Positions 9,792-18,457 of a stretch of 64,000 bases of DNA are shown in pieces. The stretch covers positions 2,356,001 to 2,420,000 of the forward strand of contig NZ_CP058246.1 of assembly GCF_013388355.1 (NCBI RefSeq), written 5' to 3'. A program made the position numbers and the translations under genes. Within the stretch, counting starts at the first letter, position 1. Each line of letters begins with the position of its first letter. The notes under the pieces were generated by a model that was given only the letters and a program-made list of their open reading frames with translations, made no database searches and had not been told where the DNA came from. This stretch comes from Flavobacterium sp. LPB0248. GTDB taxonomy: Bacteria; Bacteroidota; Bacteroidia; Flavobacteriales; Flavobacteriaceae.

Positions 9792-9818
9792 ATGAACAGG
9801 AAATTGCTGTGGTTATAG
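9792..9818 (+). CDS. Possible Leu-rich leader peptide (MNRKLLWL)
   Basis: An 8-codon ORF with three leucines (TTG, CTG, TTA) plus Trp, starting a few bases after the predicted transcription start and ending 25 bases before leuC. Leader peptides rich in the end-product amino acid are known from leu and ilv attenuators. Here no terminator hairpin follows, so control would have to be translational. It may be a chance ORF. Confidence 0.35.
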   Translation: MNRKLLWL

Positions 9819-9843
9819 AAATTACAATTAAAAAAAATAAAAA

Positions 9844-11238
9844 ATGAGTAAGACATTATTTGACAAAGTATGGGATTCACATGTTGTGCGTAAAATTGAA
9901 GATGGACCAGATGTGTTTTTTATTGACCGCCATTTCATTCATGAAGTTACGAGTCCTGTTGCTTTTTTAGGATTAAAATCAAGAGGCGTTAACGTATTAT
10001 ATCCGGAACGTACTTTTGCAACTGCCGACCACAATACACCAACCATAAACCAACATTTACCAGTTCAAGATCCGCTTTCTGCTAATCAGCTTCAAGCTCT
10101 TGAAGACAATGCTAACGAATACGGAATTTCGCACTGGGGATTAGGTCACCAAAAAAATGGAATTGTACACGTAGTAGGTCCTGAAAACGGAATTACTTTG
10201 CCAGGTGCTACTATTGTATGTGGAGATTCGCATACGTCTACTCACGGTGCTTTTGGAGCTATCGCTTTTGGTATCGGAACATCTGAGGTTGAAATGGTTC
10301 TTTCTACGCAATGCATTATGCAGCCTAAACCAAAGAAAATGCGTATTAACGTAAACGGTAAATTAAGCAAAGGTGTTGGTCCAAAAGACGTTGCACTTTA
10401 TATTATCGCTCAATTAACTACTTCTGGAGGTACAGGTTATTTTGTTGAATATGCTGGTGATGTTTTTGAAAACATGACTATGGAAGGTCGTATGACAGTT
10501 TGTAATTTAAGTATCGAAATGGGTGCTCGTGGAGGAATGATTGCTCCTGACCAAACTACTTTCGATTTCTTAGAAGGAAGACTTTACGCTCCAAAAGGTG
10601 AAGCTTGGACAAAAGCTGTTGAATATTGGAAAACGTTAAAAACTGACGCTGACGCTGTGTTTGATGCTGAATTAAACATCAAAGCAGAAGATATCGAACC
10701 AATGATTACTTACGGTACTAACCCTGGAATGGGAATTGGTATTACAAAACATATCCCAAGTGCAAAAGAAGTTGAAGGCGGTGAGGAAACTTACAAAAAG
10801 TCTTTGGCTTACATGGGCTTCAATGAAGATGACGTAATGATTGGAAAACAAATCGATTACGTTTTCTTAGGAAGCTGTACAAACGGACGTATTGAAGATT
10901 TTAGAGCTTTTGCTGAAATTGTAAAAGGAAGAAAAAAAGCAGATAATGTTACGGCTTGGTTAGTTCCGGGTTCTCACGTTGTTGAAGCACAGATCAAAGA
11001 AGAAGGTATCTTGGATATTTTGACTGAAGCTGGTTTCGTATTACGTCAGCCGGGTTGTTCTGCTTGTTTAGCAATGAACGATGATAAAGTTCCTGCTGGT
11101 AAATATGCAGTAAGTACTTCAAACCGAAACTTTGAAGGCCGTCAAGGTCCTGGTTCAAGAACGCTTTTAGCTTCTCCAATTATGGCGGCTGCGGCGGCAG
11201 TTACTGGAAAATTAACAGATCCGAGAGAGCTTTTTTAA
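9844..11238 (+). CDS. leuC: 3-isopropylmalate dehydratase large subunit
   Basis: 464 aa, full length for LeuC. It isomerises 2- to 3-isopropylmalate together with LeuD. The 4Fe-4S ligands are visible as one Cys in FLGSCTNGR and two in [11 protein letters not shown]. The [14 protein letters not shown] and [10 protein letters not shown] motifs are typical of the aconitase superfamily. It is the first gene of the leu cluster, ahead of leuD, a leuA-family gene and leuB, all on the + strand. Confidence 0.97.
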   Translation: MSKTLFDKVWDSHVVRKIEDGPDVFFIDRHFIHEVTSPVAFLGLKSRGVNVLYPERTFATADHNTPTINQHLPVQDPLSANQLQALEDNANEYGISHWGLGHQKNGIVHVVGPENGITLPGATIVCGDSHTSTHGAFGAIAFGIGTSEVEMVLSTQCIMQPKPKKMRINVNGKLSKGVGPKDVALYIIAQLTTSGGTGYFVEYAGDVFENMTMEGRMTVCNLSIEMGARGGMIAPDQTTFDFLEGRLYAPKGEAWTKAVEYWKTLKTDADAVFDAELNIKAEDIEPMITYGTNPGMGIGITKHIPSAKEVEGGEETYKKSLAYMGFNEDDVMIGKQIDYVFLGSCTNGRIEDFRAFAEIVKGRKKADNVTAWLVPGSHVVEAQIKEEGILDILTEAGFVLRQPGCSACLAMNDDKVPAGKYAVSTSNRNFEGRQGPGSRTLLASPIMAAAAAVTGKLTDPRELF

Positions 11239-11249
11239 AGATTTAAGAA

Positions 11250-11395
11250 TGAAGATTAGCGATTTTTGATTTCAGATTTCGATACGCTTCATTAAAAAAT
11301 CTTCTAAAATTTCAATTTACATTTTACAAAAAACATTAACGATTACAATTTTAAGACACAACAACAAATCTAAAATCAGAAATCGTTAATCTAAA
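11250..11395. repeat. 'Word hairpin' in the leuC-leuD gap
   Basis: The arm 11250-11279 is built from the word GATTT(T/C). It is repeated in inverted form at 11366-11395 (AAATC words) with about five mismatches over 30 bp. The gap is 169 bp and has no ORF. The fold could act as an intra-operon attenuator or RNA-stability element; that is inference. Confidence 0.6.
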
Positions 11396-11407
11396 ATCAA
11401 AAATCAA

Positions 11408-12004
11408 ATGGCATACGATAAATTTAATATACTTACGAGCAGTGCAGTGCCACTGCCAATTGAGAACGTAGATACAGATCAAATCATCCCGGCTCGTTTC
11501 TTAAAAGCTACAAAACGTGAAGGTTTTGGAGATAATCTTTTTAGAGATTGGAGATATAACGGAGACGATACTCCAAAAGCTGATTTCGTTTTAAATAACC
11601 CAACTTACAGTGGAAAAATTCTTGTTGGAGGAAAAAACTTCGGTTCAGGATCTTCTAGAGAGCATGCTGCTTGGGCAGTTTACGATTACGGATTCCGCGC
11701 TGTAGTTTCTAGTTTCTTTGCTGATATCTTCAAAGGAAACTGTTTAAATATTGGTGTTTTACCAGTACAAATCAGCCCTGAATTTTTAGCAAATATTTTC
11801 GAAGCTATCGAAGCTGATCCAAATACAGAATTAGAAATCAATCTTCCAAACCAAACGATTACTTTATTGTCAACTGGCGAGCAAGAATCATTCGCTATTA
11901 ACGGTTACAAAAAAAATAACATGATTAATGGTTTTGACGATATTGATTATTTACAAAACATGAAGGAAGATATTAAGACTTTCGCCGATAAACTTCCGTA
12001 CTAA
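11408..12004 (+). CDS. leuD: 3-isopropylmalate dehydratase small subunit
   Basis: 198 aa, the normal LeuD size. [13 protein letters not shown] near the N-terminus and [17 protein letters not shown] are the swivelling-domain signatures that complete the LeuC active site. The start ATG follows directly on the right arm of the intergenic hairpin. Confidence 0.97.
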   Translation: MAYDKFNILTSSAVPLPIENVDTDQIIPARFLKATKREGFGDNLFRDWRYNGDDTPKADFVLNNPTYSGKILVGGKNFGSGSSREHAAWAVYDYGFRAVVSSFFADIFKGNCLNIGVLPVQISPEFLANIFEAIEADPNTELEINLPNQTITLLSTGEQESFAINGYKKNNMINGFDDIDYLQNMKEDIKTFADKLPY

Positions 12005-12026
12005 TAGAAATATCATTCAGTCTATT

Positions 12027-12059
12027 AGACCCGGCAGGCTTTAAAAACCAGTCGGGTCT
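12027..12059 (+). terminator. Hairpin after leuD
   Basis: AGACCCG pairs with CGGGTCT and the stem continues for five more positions with one mismatch and one wobble, followed by a short T-rich stretch. It lies between leuD and the leuA-family gene, so it may only partly terminate transcription. Confidence 0.6.
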
Positions 12060-12121
12060 TTCTAAATTAATAATACAAACCTGCTATCATTTCGAAATTA
12101 AAAGAAATATAGATTATCAAT

Positions 12122-13642
12122 ATGGAAAAAAGAAAAATTGAAATAATGGATACGACACTTCGTGATGGTGAACAAACATCAGGAGTTTCATTTTCTGCTG
12201 CAGAAAAACTGACCATTGCGCAATTATTGCTGGAGGAATTAAATATTGATAGAATCGAGATTGCTTCTGCACGCGTAAGCGAAGGAGAATTTCAAGCCGT
12301 AAAAGGCATTACTTCATGGGCTGAAGAACGTAGTTACATTGACCGAATCGAAGTTCTAACGTTTGTTGACGGAGGCGTTTCAATTGACTGGATGAAAAAA
12401 GCCGGTGCCAAAGTACAGAATTTATTGACCAAAGGTTCAATGAATCACTTAACGCATCAATTAAAAAAAACTCCAGAACAGCATTTTTCTGAAATTTCTC
12501 AGATTATTGCTTTAGCCAAAGAAAACAATATAGAAACCAATGTTTATCTGGAAGACTGGAGCAACGGAATGCGAAATTCTCCAGATTATGTATTTCAATT
12601 TTTGGATTTCTTAGCAACACAACCAATCAAAAGAGTTTTACTTCCAGATACTTTAGGAGTTTTAATTCCTTCTCTGACTTTTGAATTTATTTCGAAAATC
12701 AGAGCAAAATATCCAAACATTCATTTTGATTTCCATGCACACAATGACTATGACTTAAGCATTGCCAATGTCATGGAAGCCGTAAAAGCGGGAATCAACG
12801 GACTTCACGTAACGGTAAACGGAATGGGAGAACGTGCTGGAAATGCACCTCTTGAAAGTACTGTTGCTGTAATTAATGACTATTTGCCACAAGTAAACAT
12901 CAACGTAAAAGAAACTTCATTGTATTCTGTAAGCAAATTGGTAGAAACTTTTACAGGCTACAGAATTCCTGCCAACAAGCCTATTGTAGGAGATAATGTT
13001 TTTACGCAGACAGCTGGAATTCATGCTGACGGAGACAACAAAAACAATTTATATTTCAACGATCTTCTTCCAGAACGTTTTGGAAGAAAAAGAAAATACG
13101 CTCTAGGAAAAACTTCTGGAAAAGCCAATATTGAAAAAAATCTTCAGGAATTAGGTTTAAAATTAAACAACGAAGATTTGAAATTGGTTACTCAAAGAAT
13201 CATCGAATTGGGCGACAAAAAAGAAACCGTAACCAAAGAAGATCTTCCATACATTATTTCGGATGTTTTGGACAGTCATACTTACGAAGAAAAAATAACT
13301 ATAAATTCTTATATGCTGGTTCATTCTAAAGGAATGCGCCCATCTACGACTTTATCTTTAAATTTAAACGGAGAAATAATCGAAGAAAATGCGCAAGGAG
13401 ACGGTCAGTTTGACGCTTTTATGAATGCTTTATCAAAAATCTACAAAAGCAAGAAACTTACGCTTCCAAAATTAATCGATTATGCTGTGAGAATCCCACC
13501 GGGAAGTAGTTCTGATGCATTGTGTGAAACCATTATTACATGGACAAACAACGGAAAAGAATTCAAAACCCGTGGATTAGATTCAGATCAAACCGTTGCA
13601 GCGATTATTGCAACACAAAAAATGCTTAATATAATTACCTAA
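12122..13642 (+). CDS. 2-isopropylmalate synthase family protein (LeuA/CimA-like)
   Basis: 506 aa. The HMGL-type TIM barrel carries IMDTTLRDGEQTSGVSFS, DFHAHNDYDLSIAN (metal-binding His) and GLHVTVNGMGERAGNAPLE. The C-terminal ~130 residues match the LeuA allosteric dimer domain (TTLSLNLNGE, DGQFDAFMNAL). It condenses acetyl-CoA with a 2-oxo acid. The position between leuD and leuB argues for 2-isopropylmalate synthase. The sequence is divergent enough that (R)-citramalate synthase activity is an open alternative, so no symbol is given. Confidence 0.85.
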   Translation: MEKRKIEIMDTTLRDGEQTSGVSFSAAEKLTIAQLLLEELNIDRIEIASARVSEGEFQAVKGITSWAEERSYIDRIEVLTFVDGGVSIDWMKKAGAKVQNLLTKGSMNHLTHQLKKTPEQHFSEISQIIALAKENNIETNVYLEDWSNGMRNSPDYVFQFLDFLATQPIKRVLLPDTLGVLIPSLTFEFISKIRAKYPNIHFDFHAHNDYDLSIANVMEAVKAGINGLHVTVNGMGERAGNAPLESTVAVINDYLPQVNINVKETSLYSVSKLVETFTGYRIPANKPIVGDNVFTQTAGIHADGDNKNNLYFNDLLPERFGRKRKYALGKTSGKANIEKNLQELGLKLNNEDLKLVTQRIIELGDKKETVTKEDLPYIISDVLDSHTYEEKITINSYMLVHSKGMRPSTTLSLNLNGEIIEENAQGDGQFDAFMNALSKIYKSKKLTLPKLIDYAVRIPPGSSSDALCETIITWTNNGKEFKTRGLDSDQTVAAIIATQKMLNIIT

Positions 13643-13654
13643 GGCGCTAAGAGA

Positions 13655-13789
13655 CTAAGGTTCTGAGGTTCTAAGATTTTTCTTTAACCTTAAGCCCTTA
13701 GCAACTCAGAACCTTAGAACCTTTAAAAAAAACTAAGCCACTAAGAAGAAAAACTTAGAAGCTTAGCAACTCAGAACCTTAGAACCTTT
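13655..13789. repeat. 'Word hairpin' and direct repeats before leuB
   Basis: A 28-bp segment beginning CTTAGCAACTCAGAACC occurs exactly twice (13697-13724 and 13762-13789). Its core CTCAGAACCTTAG is present in inverted form at 13655-13667. The whole leuA-leuB gap consists of such TTAG/AGAACC words and has no ORF. Confidence 0.75.
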
Positions 13790-13802
13790 TAAAAAATATA
13801 GA

Positions 13803-14858
13803 ATGAAATTAAACATAGCCCTTTTAGCCGGCGACGGAATCGGACCAGAAGTAATAAATGAAGCAGTAAAAGTATCTGATGCTATTGCAAAAAAGTTCGG
13901 ACACGAAATTACTTGGAAACCGGCTTTAACTGGAGCAGCTGCAATTGATGCAGTTGGAGAACCTTACCCAGATGCAACACACGAAGTTTGTAAAAATGCT
14001 GATGCCGTTCTTTTTGGAGCAATCGGACACCCAAAATACGATAACGATCCTTCTGCACCAGTACGACCAGAGCAAGGTTTATTAAAAATGCGTAAAGCTT
14101 TAGGCTTGTTCGCAAACGTAAGACCAACTTTTACTTTCCCATCTTTATTAGATAAATCTCCATTAAAAAGAGAACGAATTGAAGGTACTGATTTGGTTTT
14201 CTTAAGAGAATTAACAGGTGGAATTTACTTTGGCGAAAAAGGAAGGAAAGACAACGGAGATACTGCTTATGACAACTGTGTTTACACAAGAGCCGAAGTA
14301 CAGCGTTTAGCTAAAAAAGGTTTTGAATTAGCCATGACACGTTCTAAAAAATTATGCTGCGTTGATAAAGCAAACGTTTTGGAAACTTCACGTTTGTGGA
14401 GAGAAACTGTTCAGGCAATGGAAAAAGATTATCCAGAGGTTGAAGTTAGCTACGAATTTGTTGACGCTGTAGCAATGCGTTTGGTTCAATGGCCAAATTC
14501 TTATGACGTATTAATTACTGAAAACTTATTTGGAGACATCTTAACAGACGAAGCTTCTGTAATTTCAGGTTCAATGGGATTAATGCCTTCTGCATCTATG
14601 GGAGCTGAAGTATCTTTATTCGAACCTATTCACGGATCTTATCCACAAGCTACCGGATTAAATATAGCAAATCCAATGGCTACTATTTTATCTGCTGCTA
14701 TGATGTTCGAAAACTTTGGATTAATGGAAGAAGGAAAAGCCATGAGAGACGCTGTAAATAAAGCTTTAGAAGCTGGAGTAGTTACAGAAGATTTAGCTAA
14801 TGGAGGCAAAGCATACGGCACTAAAGAAGTTGGTGACTGGTTAGCTGCGAATGTATAA
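13803..14858 (+). CDS. leuB: 3-isopropylmalate dehydrogenase
   Basis: 351 aa, normal length. It oxidatively decarboxylates 3-isopropylmalate using NAD+. Visible signatures are [11 protein letters not shown] at the N-terminus, [15 protein letters not shown], the metal-binding [13 protein letters not shown], and the cofactor-loop region [13 protein letters not shown]. It is the last gene of the leu cluster and is followed by a repeat and a strong bidirectional terminator. Confidence 0.97.
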   Translation: MKLNIALLAGDGIGPEVINEAVKVSDAIAKKFGHEITWKPALTGAAAIDAVGEPYPDATHEVCKNADAVLFGAIGHPKYDNDPSAPVRPEQGLLKMRKALGLFANVRPTFTFPSLLDKSPLKRERIEGTDLVFLRELTGGIYFGEKGRKDNGDTAYDNCVYTRAEVQRLAKKGFELAMTRSKKLCCVDKANVLETSRLWRETVQAMEKDYPEVEVSYEFVDAVAMRLVQWPNSYDVLITENLFGDILTDEASVISGSMGLMPSASMGAEVSLFEPIHGSYPQATGLNIANPMATILSAAMMFENFGLMEEGKAMRDAVNKALEAGVVTEDLANGGKAYGTKEVGDWLAANV

Positions 14859-14872
14859 TTGGTTATTTCAAG

Positions 14873-14932
14873 TTTCAGGTTTCAGGTTTCAGGTTTCAGG
14901 TTGTTGTAACGTTAAACTTGAAATCTGAAACG
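14873..14932. repeat. Heptamer tandem repeat (TTTCAGG x4) with inverted arm
   Basis: TTTCAGG occurs four times head to tail at 14873-14900. The segment 14914-14932 (AAACTTGAAATCTGAAAC) is a degenerate inverted copy. It has the same architecture as the repeats in the leuC-leuD and leuA-leuB gaps but a different word. Confidence 0.75.
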
Positions 14933-14945
14933 AAAACAACATAAA

Positions 14946-14975
14946 AAAAGGGATCAACTTTCGTTGATCCCTTTT
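14946..14975. terminator. Bidirectional terminator between leuB and the RRM gene
   Basis: A perfect 13-bp stem (AAAAGGGATCAAC / GTTGATCCCTTTT) with a TTTC loop separates two convergent genes and can serve both strands. Confidence 0.92.
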
Positions 14976-14994
14976 ATATTTTAGAAAAAAAATA

Positions 14995-15342
14995 TTAATA
15001 TCCTCCTCTGTTTCCGCGGTCATTTCCACCACGGTTGTTTCCGTAACCACCGCGGTCATTTCCACCACGATTGTTATTAAAACTTCTTCTTTCGCCTTCT
15101 GGTTTTGGCTCAGATTTGTTCACAACGATTGTACGTCCTGCAACAACAGCACCGTTCAATTCGTCGATAGCTTTTTGAGCCTCATTATCATTTGGCATTT
15201 CAACAAAACCAAAGCCTTTACTTCTTCCAGTAAATTTATCAGTAATAATTTTAACAGAGTCAACTGTTCCATAAGCCTCAAAAGACTCTCTTAAATCTGC
15301 TTCCTCAATACTGAATGGAAGGCTTCCAACAAAAATATTCAT
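14995..15342 (-). CDS. RRM-type RNA-binding protein with RGG tail
   Basis: 115 aa. A single RNA recognition motif fills residues 1-80 with RNP2 (IFVGSLPF) and RNP1 (KGFGFVEM). The tail (about 85-115) is Gly/Arg/Asn-rich with repeated GGNDRGG units, as in bacterial glycine-rich RNA-binding proteins, many of which respond to cold. It is cytoplasmic and probably a post-transcriptional regulator or RNA chaperone. The gene is monocistronic and converges on leuB. Confidence 0.93.
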   Translation of the reverse strand: MNIFVGSLPFSIEEADLRESFEAYGTVDSVKIITDKFTGRSKGFGFVEMPNDNEAQKAIDELNGAVVAGRTIVVNKSEPKPEGERRSFNNNRGGNDRGGYGNNRGGNDRGNRGGY

Positions 15343-15455
15343 AGATATTTATTTATAATAATAAGCAAATGTAATCTTATTTCTATCTAATCCACTATGT
15401 TATGAGTTTATTTAAGTTTTTATTTTGATTTACCCCAGAATACTTCGATCAGAAC

Positions 15456-15953
15456 TTAATTATTAGTAGTAATAAAGTTATGTTCTGGTGTTACAGGAAT
15501 TTTATAGAAGACACCTTCTGAAAAATGAATTGTTTGTTTTTCAGCATCAGAATCCGCATTAACCGCCGTAAATTTAAACGTTCCCGAAATGGTATTATCG
15601 ATTGCATTATATTCTGTAATCATAATTTCTCCATTTCCTTTGCCAGTTCCAGTACTAAATTCTGCTTCTTTTCCTTTATATGTATTCTTATAAACAGCTT
15701 TCGTATCATCATCTACACCTAAAACATACGTTTTCTCAGCTGGTTCAGGAATCTGAAATCTTATCTGATCGTAATCTAAAGAACCTTCAACAGTAAAAAT
15801 TCCATTGGTCTCTGTGCCGGCTTGAAAAAATTCTGCTCTCCAAAAAACATTATCTTTTAAGGCTTGAAAAGCTTTATTATTAGACGTCACATCTTCTGAT
15901 GTGCAGGATACAACTAGTAGTAAAAGTGATAAAAAATAAAAGTATTTTTTCAT
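15456..15953 (-). CDS. Lipoprotein, DUF6252-like
   Basis: 165 aa. A signal peptide with lipobox (LLLLVVSC, Cys at about 17) predicts a lipid-anchored envelope protein. The body (FWRAEFFQAG, GSLDYDQIRFQIPEP, ISGTFKFTAVN) resembles small immunoglobulin-like Flavobacteriia lipoproteins; assignment to DUF6252 is from memory of such motifs and is tentative. Function unknown. Confidence 0.65.
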   Translation of the reverse strand: MKKYFYFLSLLLLVVSCTSEDVTSNNKAFQALKDNVFWRAEFFQAGTETNGIFTVEGSLDYDQIRFQIPEPAEKTYVLGVDDDTKAVYKNTYKGKEAEFSTGTGKGNGEIMITEYNAIDNTISGTFKFTAVNADSDAEKQTIHFSEGVFYKIPVTPEHNFITTNN

Positions 15954-16086
15954 ATTTAAAATGAATTTGCTGCAAAAGTATCGTATTAAGAGCTAAACCC
16001 TAAAATTTAAAAAGTCAAAAAAATGCTAAAAAAACAACTCAGATACATTTAATCCTTTTAAAAACGTGTTTTTCATAAAAAAATTA

Positions 16087-16094
16087 TATCTTTG
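16087..16094 (+). promoter_or_regulatory. -7 box (TATCTTTG) of rpsP
   Basis: TATCTTTG, followed by CGCC, lies 49 bases upstream of rpsP. It is a very typical Bacteroidetes -7 element; no clear -33 TTG was seen. Confidence 0.6.
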
Positions 16095-16143
16095 CGCCCT
16101 TAATTAACAGAGGTCGAGTACCTCAAAATTTAATCACTAGATT

Positions 16144-16704
16144 ATGTCAGTAAAAATTAGATTACAAAGACACGGTAAAAAAGGAAAACCTTTTTACTGG
16201 GTAGTAGCTGCAGATGCACGCTCAAAAAGAGATGGTAGATACTTAGAGAAAATCGGTACTTACAATCCAAACACTAACCCAGCAACTGTTGAGTTAAACC
16301 TTGACAGCGCAGTTAAATGGTTACACAACGGTGCTCAACCAACTGATACTGCAAGAGCTATCCTTTCTTACAAAGGTGCTTTATTGAAACACCACCTTGA
16401 TGGAGGAGTTCGTAAAGGTGCTTTAACACAAGAGCAAGCAGATGCTAAATTAACTGCTTGGTTAGAATCAAAAGCTGGAAAAGTTGATGCTAAAAAAGAT
16501 GGTTTATCTAAAGCAAAAGCTGATGCTAAAGCAAAAGCTTTAAAAGCTGAGCAAGAAATCAACGCTAAACGTGTTGCTGATGCTGCTGCTGCACAGGCTG
16601 AAGCTGAAGCTGCTGCACAAGCTTCTGAGGCTACTGAAGAAGTTGCTGAAGCTACTGAAGAAGCTCCTGCTGCTGAAGAGAATAACGAAACAACTGAAGC
16701 ATAA
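16144..16704 (+). CDS. rpsP: 30S ribosomal protein S16
   Basis: 186 aa. The first ~80 residues are the conserved S16 fold (VKIRLQRHGKKGKPFYWVVA, RDGRYLEKIGTYNP). The remaining ~100 residues form a Lys/Ala- then Ala/Glu-rich extension, about twice the length of the Escherichia coli protein but usual in Bacteroidetes. The tail is low-complexity, probably helical or disordered. rimM follows after 16 bases, a conserved ribosome-maturation pairing. Confidence 0.96.
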   Translation: MSVKIRLQRHGKKGKPFYWVVAADARSKRDGRYLEKIGTYNPNTNPATVELNLDSAVKWLHNGAQPTDTARAILSYKGALLKHHLDGGVRKGALTQEQADAKLTAWLESKAGKVDAKKDGLSKAKADAKAKALKAEQEINAKRVADAAAAQAEAEAAAQASEATEEVAEATEEAPAAEENNETTEA

Positions 16705-16720
16705 TTTTTACTTGGCGATA

Positions 16721-17245
16721 ATGCGTAAAGAAGATTGTTTTTATTTAGGTAAAATCGCTAAAAAATTTAGTTTCAAAGGTGAAGTCTTAGTCTATTTAGA
16801 CACGGATGAACCTGAGTTATACGAAAATCTGGAATCAGTGTTTGTTGAACACAACAAACACTTGGTTCCTTTTTTTATTGAAAAAAGCTCTTTACATAAA
16901 AACGACTTTTTAAGAGTTAGTTTTGAAGATGTTAATAGCGAAGAAGATGCAGACGCCTTAATCGGAAACGGTGTTTTCCTTCCTTTATCTATGTTGCCAA
17001 AACTTACTGGCAACAAATTCTACTATCATGAAGTTATTGGTTTCGAAATTGAAGACAAACGTCTTGGTGTTTTTGGTAAAATAACTTCTATAAATGATTC
17101 TACTGCTCAGCCACTTTTCGAAGTTTTAAATGGCGAAGTTGAAATGCTAATTCCAATGATTGACCATTTCTTGGTTAAAATTGATCGCGAAAACAAAAAA
17201 GTAATCATGGATCTTCCTGAAGGTCTTGTGGAGATGTATCTTTAA
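16721..17245 (+). CDS. rimM: 16S rRNA processing protein
   Basis: 174 aa. The start at ATG 16721 was chosen because MRKEDCFYLGKIAKKFSFKGEV begins the RimM fold; the frame is open further upstream but only as a Leu-rich shadow of the S16 tail. The N-terminal RimM domain is followed by a PRC-barrel domain (about 95-170, YYHEVIGFEIEDKRLG). It assists 30S head assembly and binds S19. It sits in an operon with rpsP. Confidence 0.95.
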   Translation: MRKEDCFYLGKIAKKFSFKGEVLVYLDTDEPELYENLESVFVEHNKHLVPFFIEKSSLHKNDFLRVSFEDVNSEEDADALIGNGVFLPLSMLPKLTGNKFYYHEVIGFEIEDKRLGVFGKITSINDSTAQPLFEVLNGEVEMLIPMIDHFLVKIDRENKKVIMDLPEGLVEMYL

Positions 17246-17248
17246 TTT

Positions 17249-17278
17249 AGTGTTCAGTCTCAGTTTTAAGTGTTCAGT
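17249..17278. repeat. Direct repeat AGTGTTCAGT x2
   Basis: AGTGTTCAGT occurs exactly at 17249-17258 and 17269-17278 with a related CAGT word between, in the rimM-trmN gap. No good inverted arm was seen. It is a weaker member of the word-repeat type. Confidence 0.45.
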
Positions 17279-17322
17279 TTCTTACCTGAATTCAAAATCT
17301 TAATAATAAATTAGAATTTACT

Positions 17323-18030
17323 ATGTTTCAGTTTAAGCAATTTTCTGTTAAACAAGACAAAACCGCTATGAAAGTAGGCACAGATGGTGTTTTACTTGGT
17401 GCTTGGGCTCCTATTCATCATAATCCGTTTAGTGTTTTAGATGTTGGCGCTGGAACGGGGATAATTGCATTGATGCTGGCGCAAAGAACAAATGCAGAAC
17501 AAATTGATGCGCTTGAAATTGATGAAGACGCTTACGAACAAGCGGTAGAAAATTTTGAAAGTTCTCCTTGGGGAGATCGCTTATTCTGCTTTCACGCTGG
17601 TTTAGATGAATTTATTGAAGAACCAGAAGATGAATATGATTTAATTGTTTCGAATCCGCCTTTTTATGCAGAAGATTATAAAACAGAAAGTGAGCAACGT
17701 GATTTAGCTCGTTTTCAAGACGCAATGCCATTTGAAGAATTGGTTGAAGCTGCCGATTTATTACTTTCAGAAAACGGAATATTTGTTTTAATTATTCCCT
17801 TTAAAGAAGAAGAAAAATTTATTGCTCTAGCAAAAGAATCAGAACTCTATCCAATAAAAATCACGAGAGTTAAAGGAACTCCAAAATCGGAAATTAAGCG
17901 TAGTTTATTAGCTTTTAGCCGTAATGAAGTTCCTGAAATTGAAATCGACGAACTTATTGTCGAAATCAACAGACACGTTTATACTCCTGAATATATTGAA
18001 TTGACTAAAGATTTTTATTTAAAGATGTAA
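17323..18030 (+). CDS. trmN: tRNA1(Val) (adenine(37)-N6)-methyltransferase
   Basis: 235 aa class I SAM-dependent methyltransferase. SAM-binding motif I is LDVGAGTGIIALMLAQR (about 40-56). The catalytic NPPF motif for exocyclic amino methylation is SNPPFYAEDYK (about 108-118). The N-terminal FKQFSVKQDKTAMKVGTDGVLLG is characteristic of the YfiC/TrmN6 group. It modifies A37 of tRNA-Val. It probably belongs to the rpsP-rimM transcription unit. Confidence 0.88.
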   Translation: MFQFKQFSVKQDKTAMKVGTDGVLLGAWAPIHHNPFSVLDVGAGTGIIALMLAQRTNAEQIDALEIDEDAYEQAVENFESSPWGDRLFCFHAGLDEFIEEPEDEYDLIVSNPPFYAEDYKTESEQRDLARFQDAMPFEELVEAADLLLSENGIFVLIIPFKEEEKFIALAKESELYPIKITRVKGTPKSEIKRSLLAFSRNEVPEIEIDELIVEINRHVYTPEYIELTKDFYLKM

Positions 18031-18048
18031 AAAATATCTTTAAATAAA

Positions 18049-18432
18049 TTATTCTTTTTGCAGACACACTCCTCTTTGAAAATCTATTCCATTCGGGTTT
18101 TCTTCATTAAAATATACTATATTATAAGTAACGCATTCATCGTCTGTATAAATTATTTCTGCTACACTTTTATCTCCAATTTTAACATTCTCGGCTCCTA
18201 AGTTTTTTATACAAACCCTTTCAAGTTTGCAATCACTAAGCCATTTGACACTCCAAACGGTTTGCAATTTACTATCAAAATAACACTCTTCAATAGAATC
18301 TTTTCGAATAGCGTATTCATCTGGAAAAGCTGGAGCCGCAAACTTTCCATTCTTAAATCTAATGCAATCTAATTTTTGAGAATAAGCAGCAGTTCCCAAT
18401 AATATTAAACAAAAAACGATGATTTTTTTCAT
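18049..18432 (-). CDS. Small secreted cysteine-containing protein, unknown
   Basis: 127 aa. It begins with a signal peptide (MKKIIVFCLILLGTAAYSQ). The mature part holds six cysteines (near 23, 50, 68, 74, 100, 123), so up to three disulfides in the periplasm or outside. I recognise no family. It lies 25 bases downstream of the S41 peptidase gene and may be co-transcribed with it. A link to the VKOR gene on the same strand is possible but unsupported. Confidence 0.7.
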   Translation of the reverse strand: MKKIIVFCLILLGTAAYSQKLDCIRFKNGKFAAPAFPDEYAIRKDSIEECYFDSKLQTVWSVKWLSDCKLERVCIKNLGAENVKIGDKSVAEIIYTDDECVTYNIVYFNEENPNGIDFQRGVCLQKE

Positions 18433-18457
18433 GATATTTTTTTACTGTTATTTTTAA

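Larger units (their letters stand above)
9326..9843. other. AraC-leuC intergenic region (518 bp)
   Basis: AT-rich. It holds a possible early -7 box (TAAATTTG, 9585-9592; no well-spaced -33), a short hairpin built on GCCA/TGGC near 9692-9701, the main leu promoter and the leader ORF listed separately. GTCTTAAAAAAT at about 9361 also occurs near 6151, upstream of the SDR gene. No further gene seen. Confidence 0.5.

Noticed and set aside
16571..16720. Leu-rich N-terminal extension of rimM
   Set aside because: It is the out-of-frame shadow of the Ala/Glu-rich S16 tail; RimM homology begins exactly at ATG 16721.
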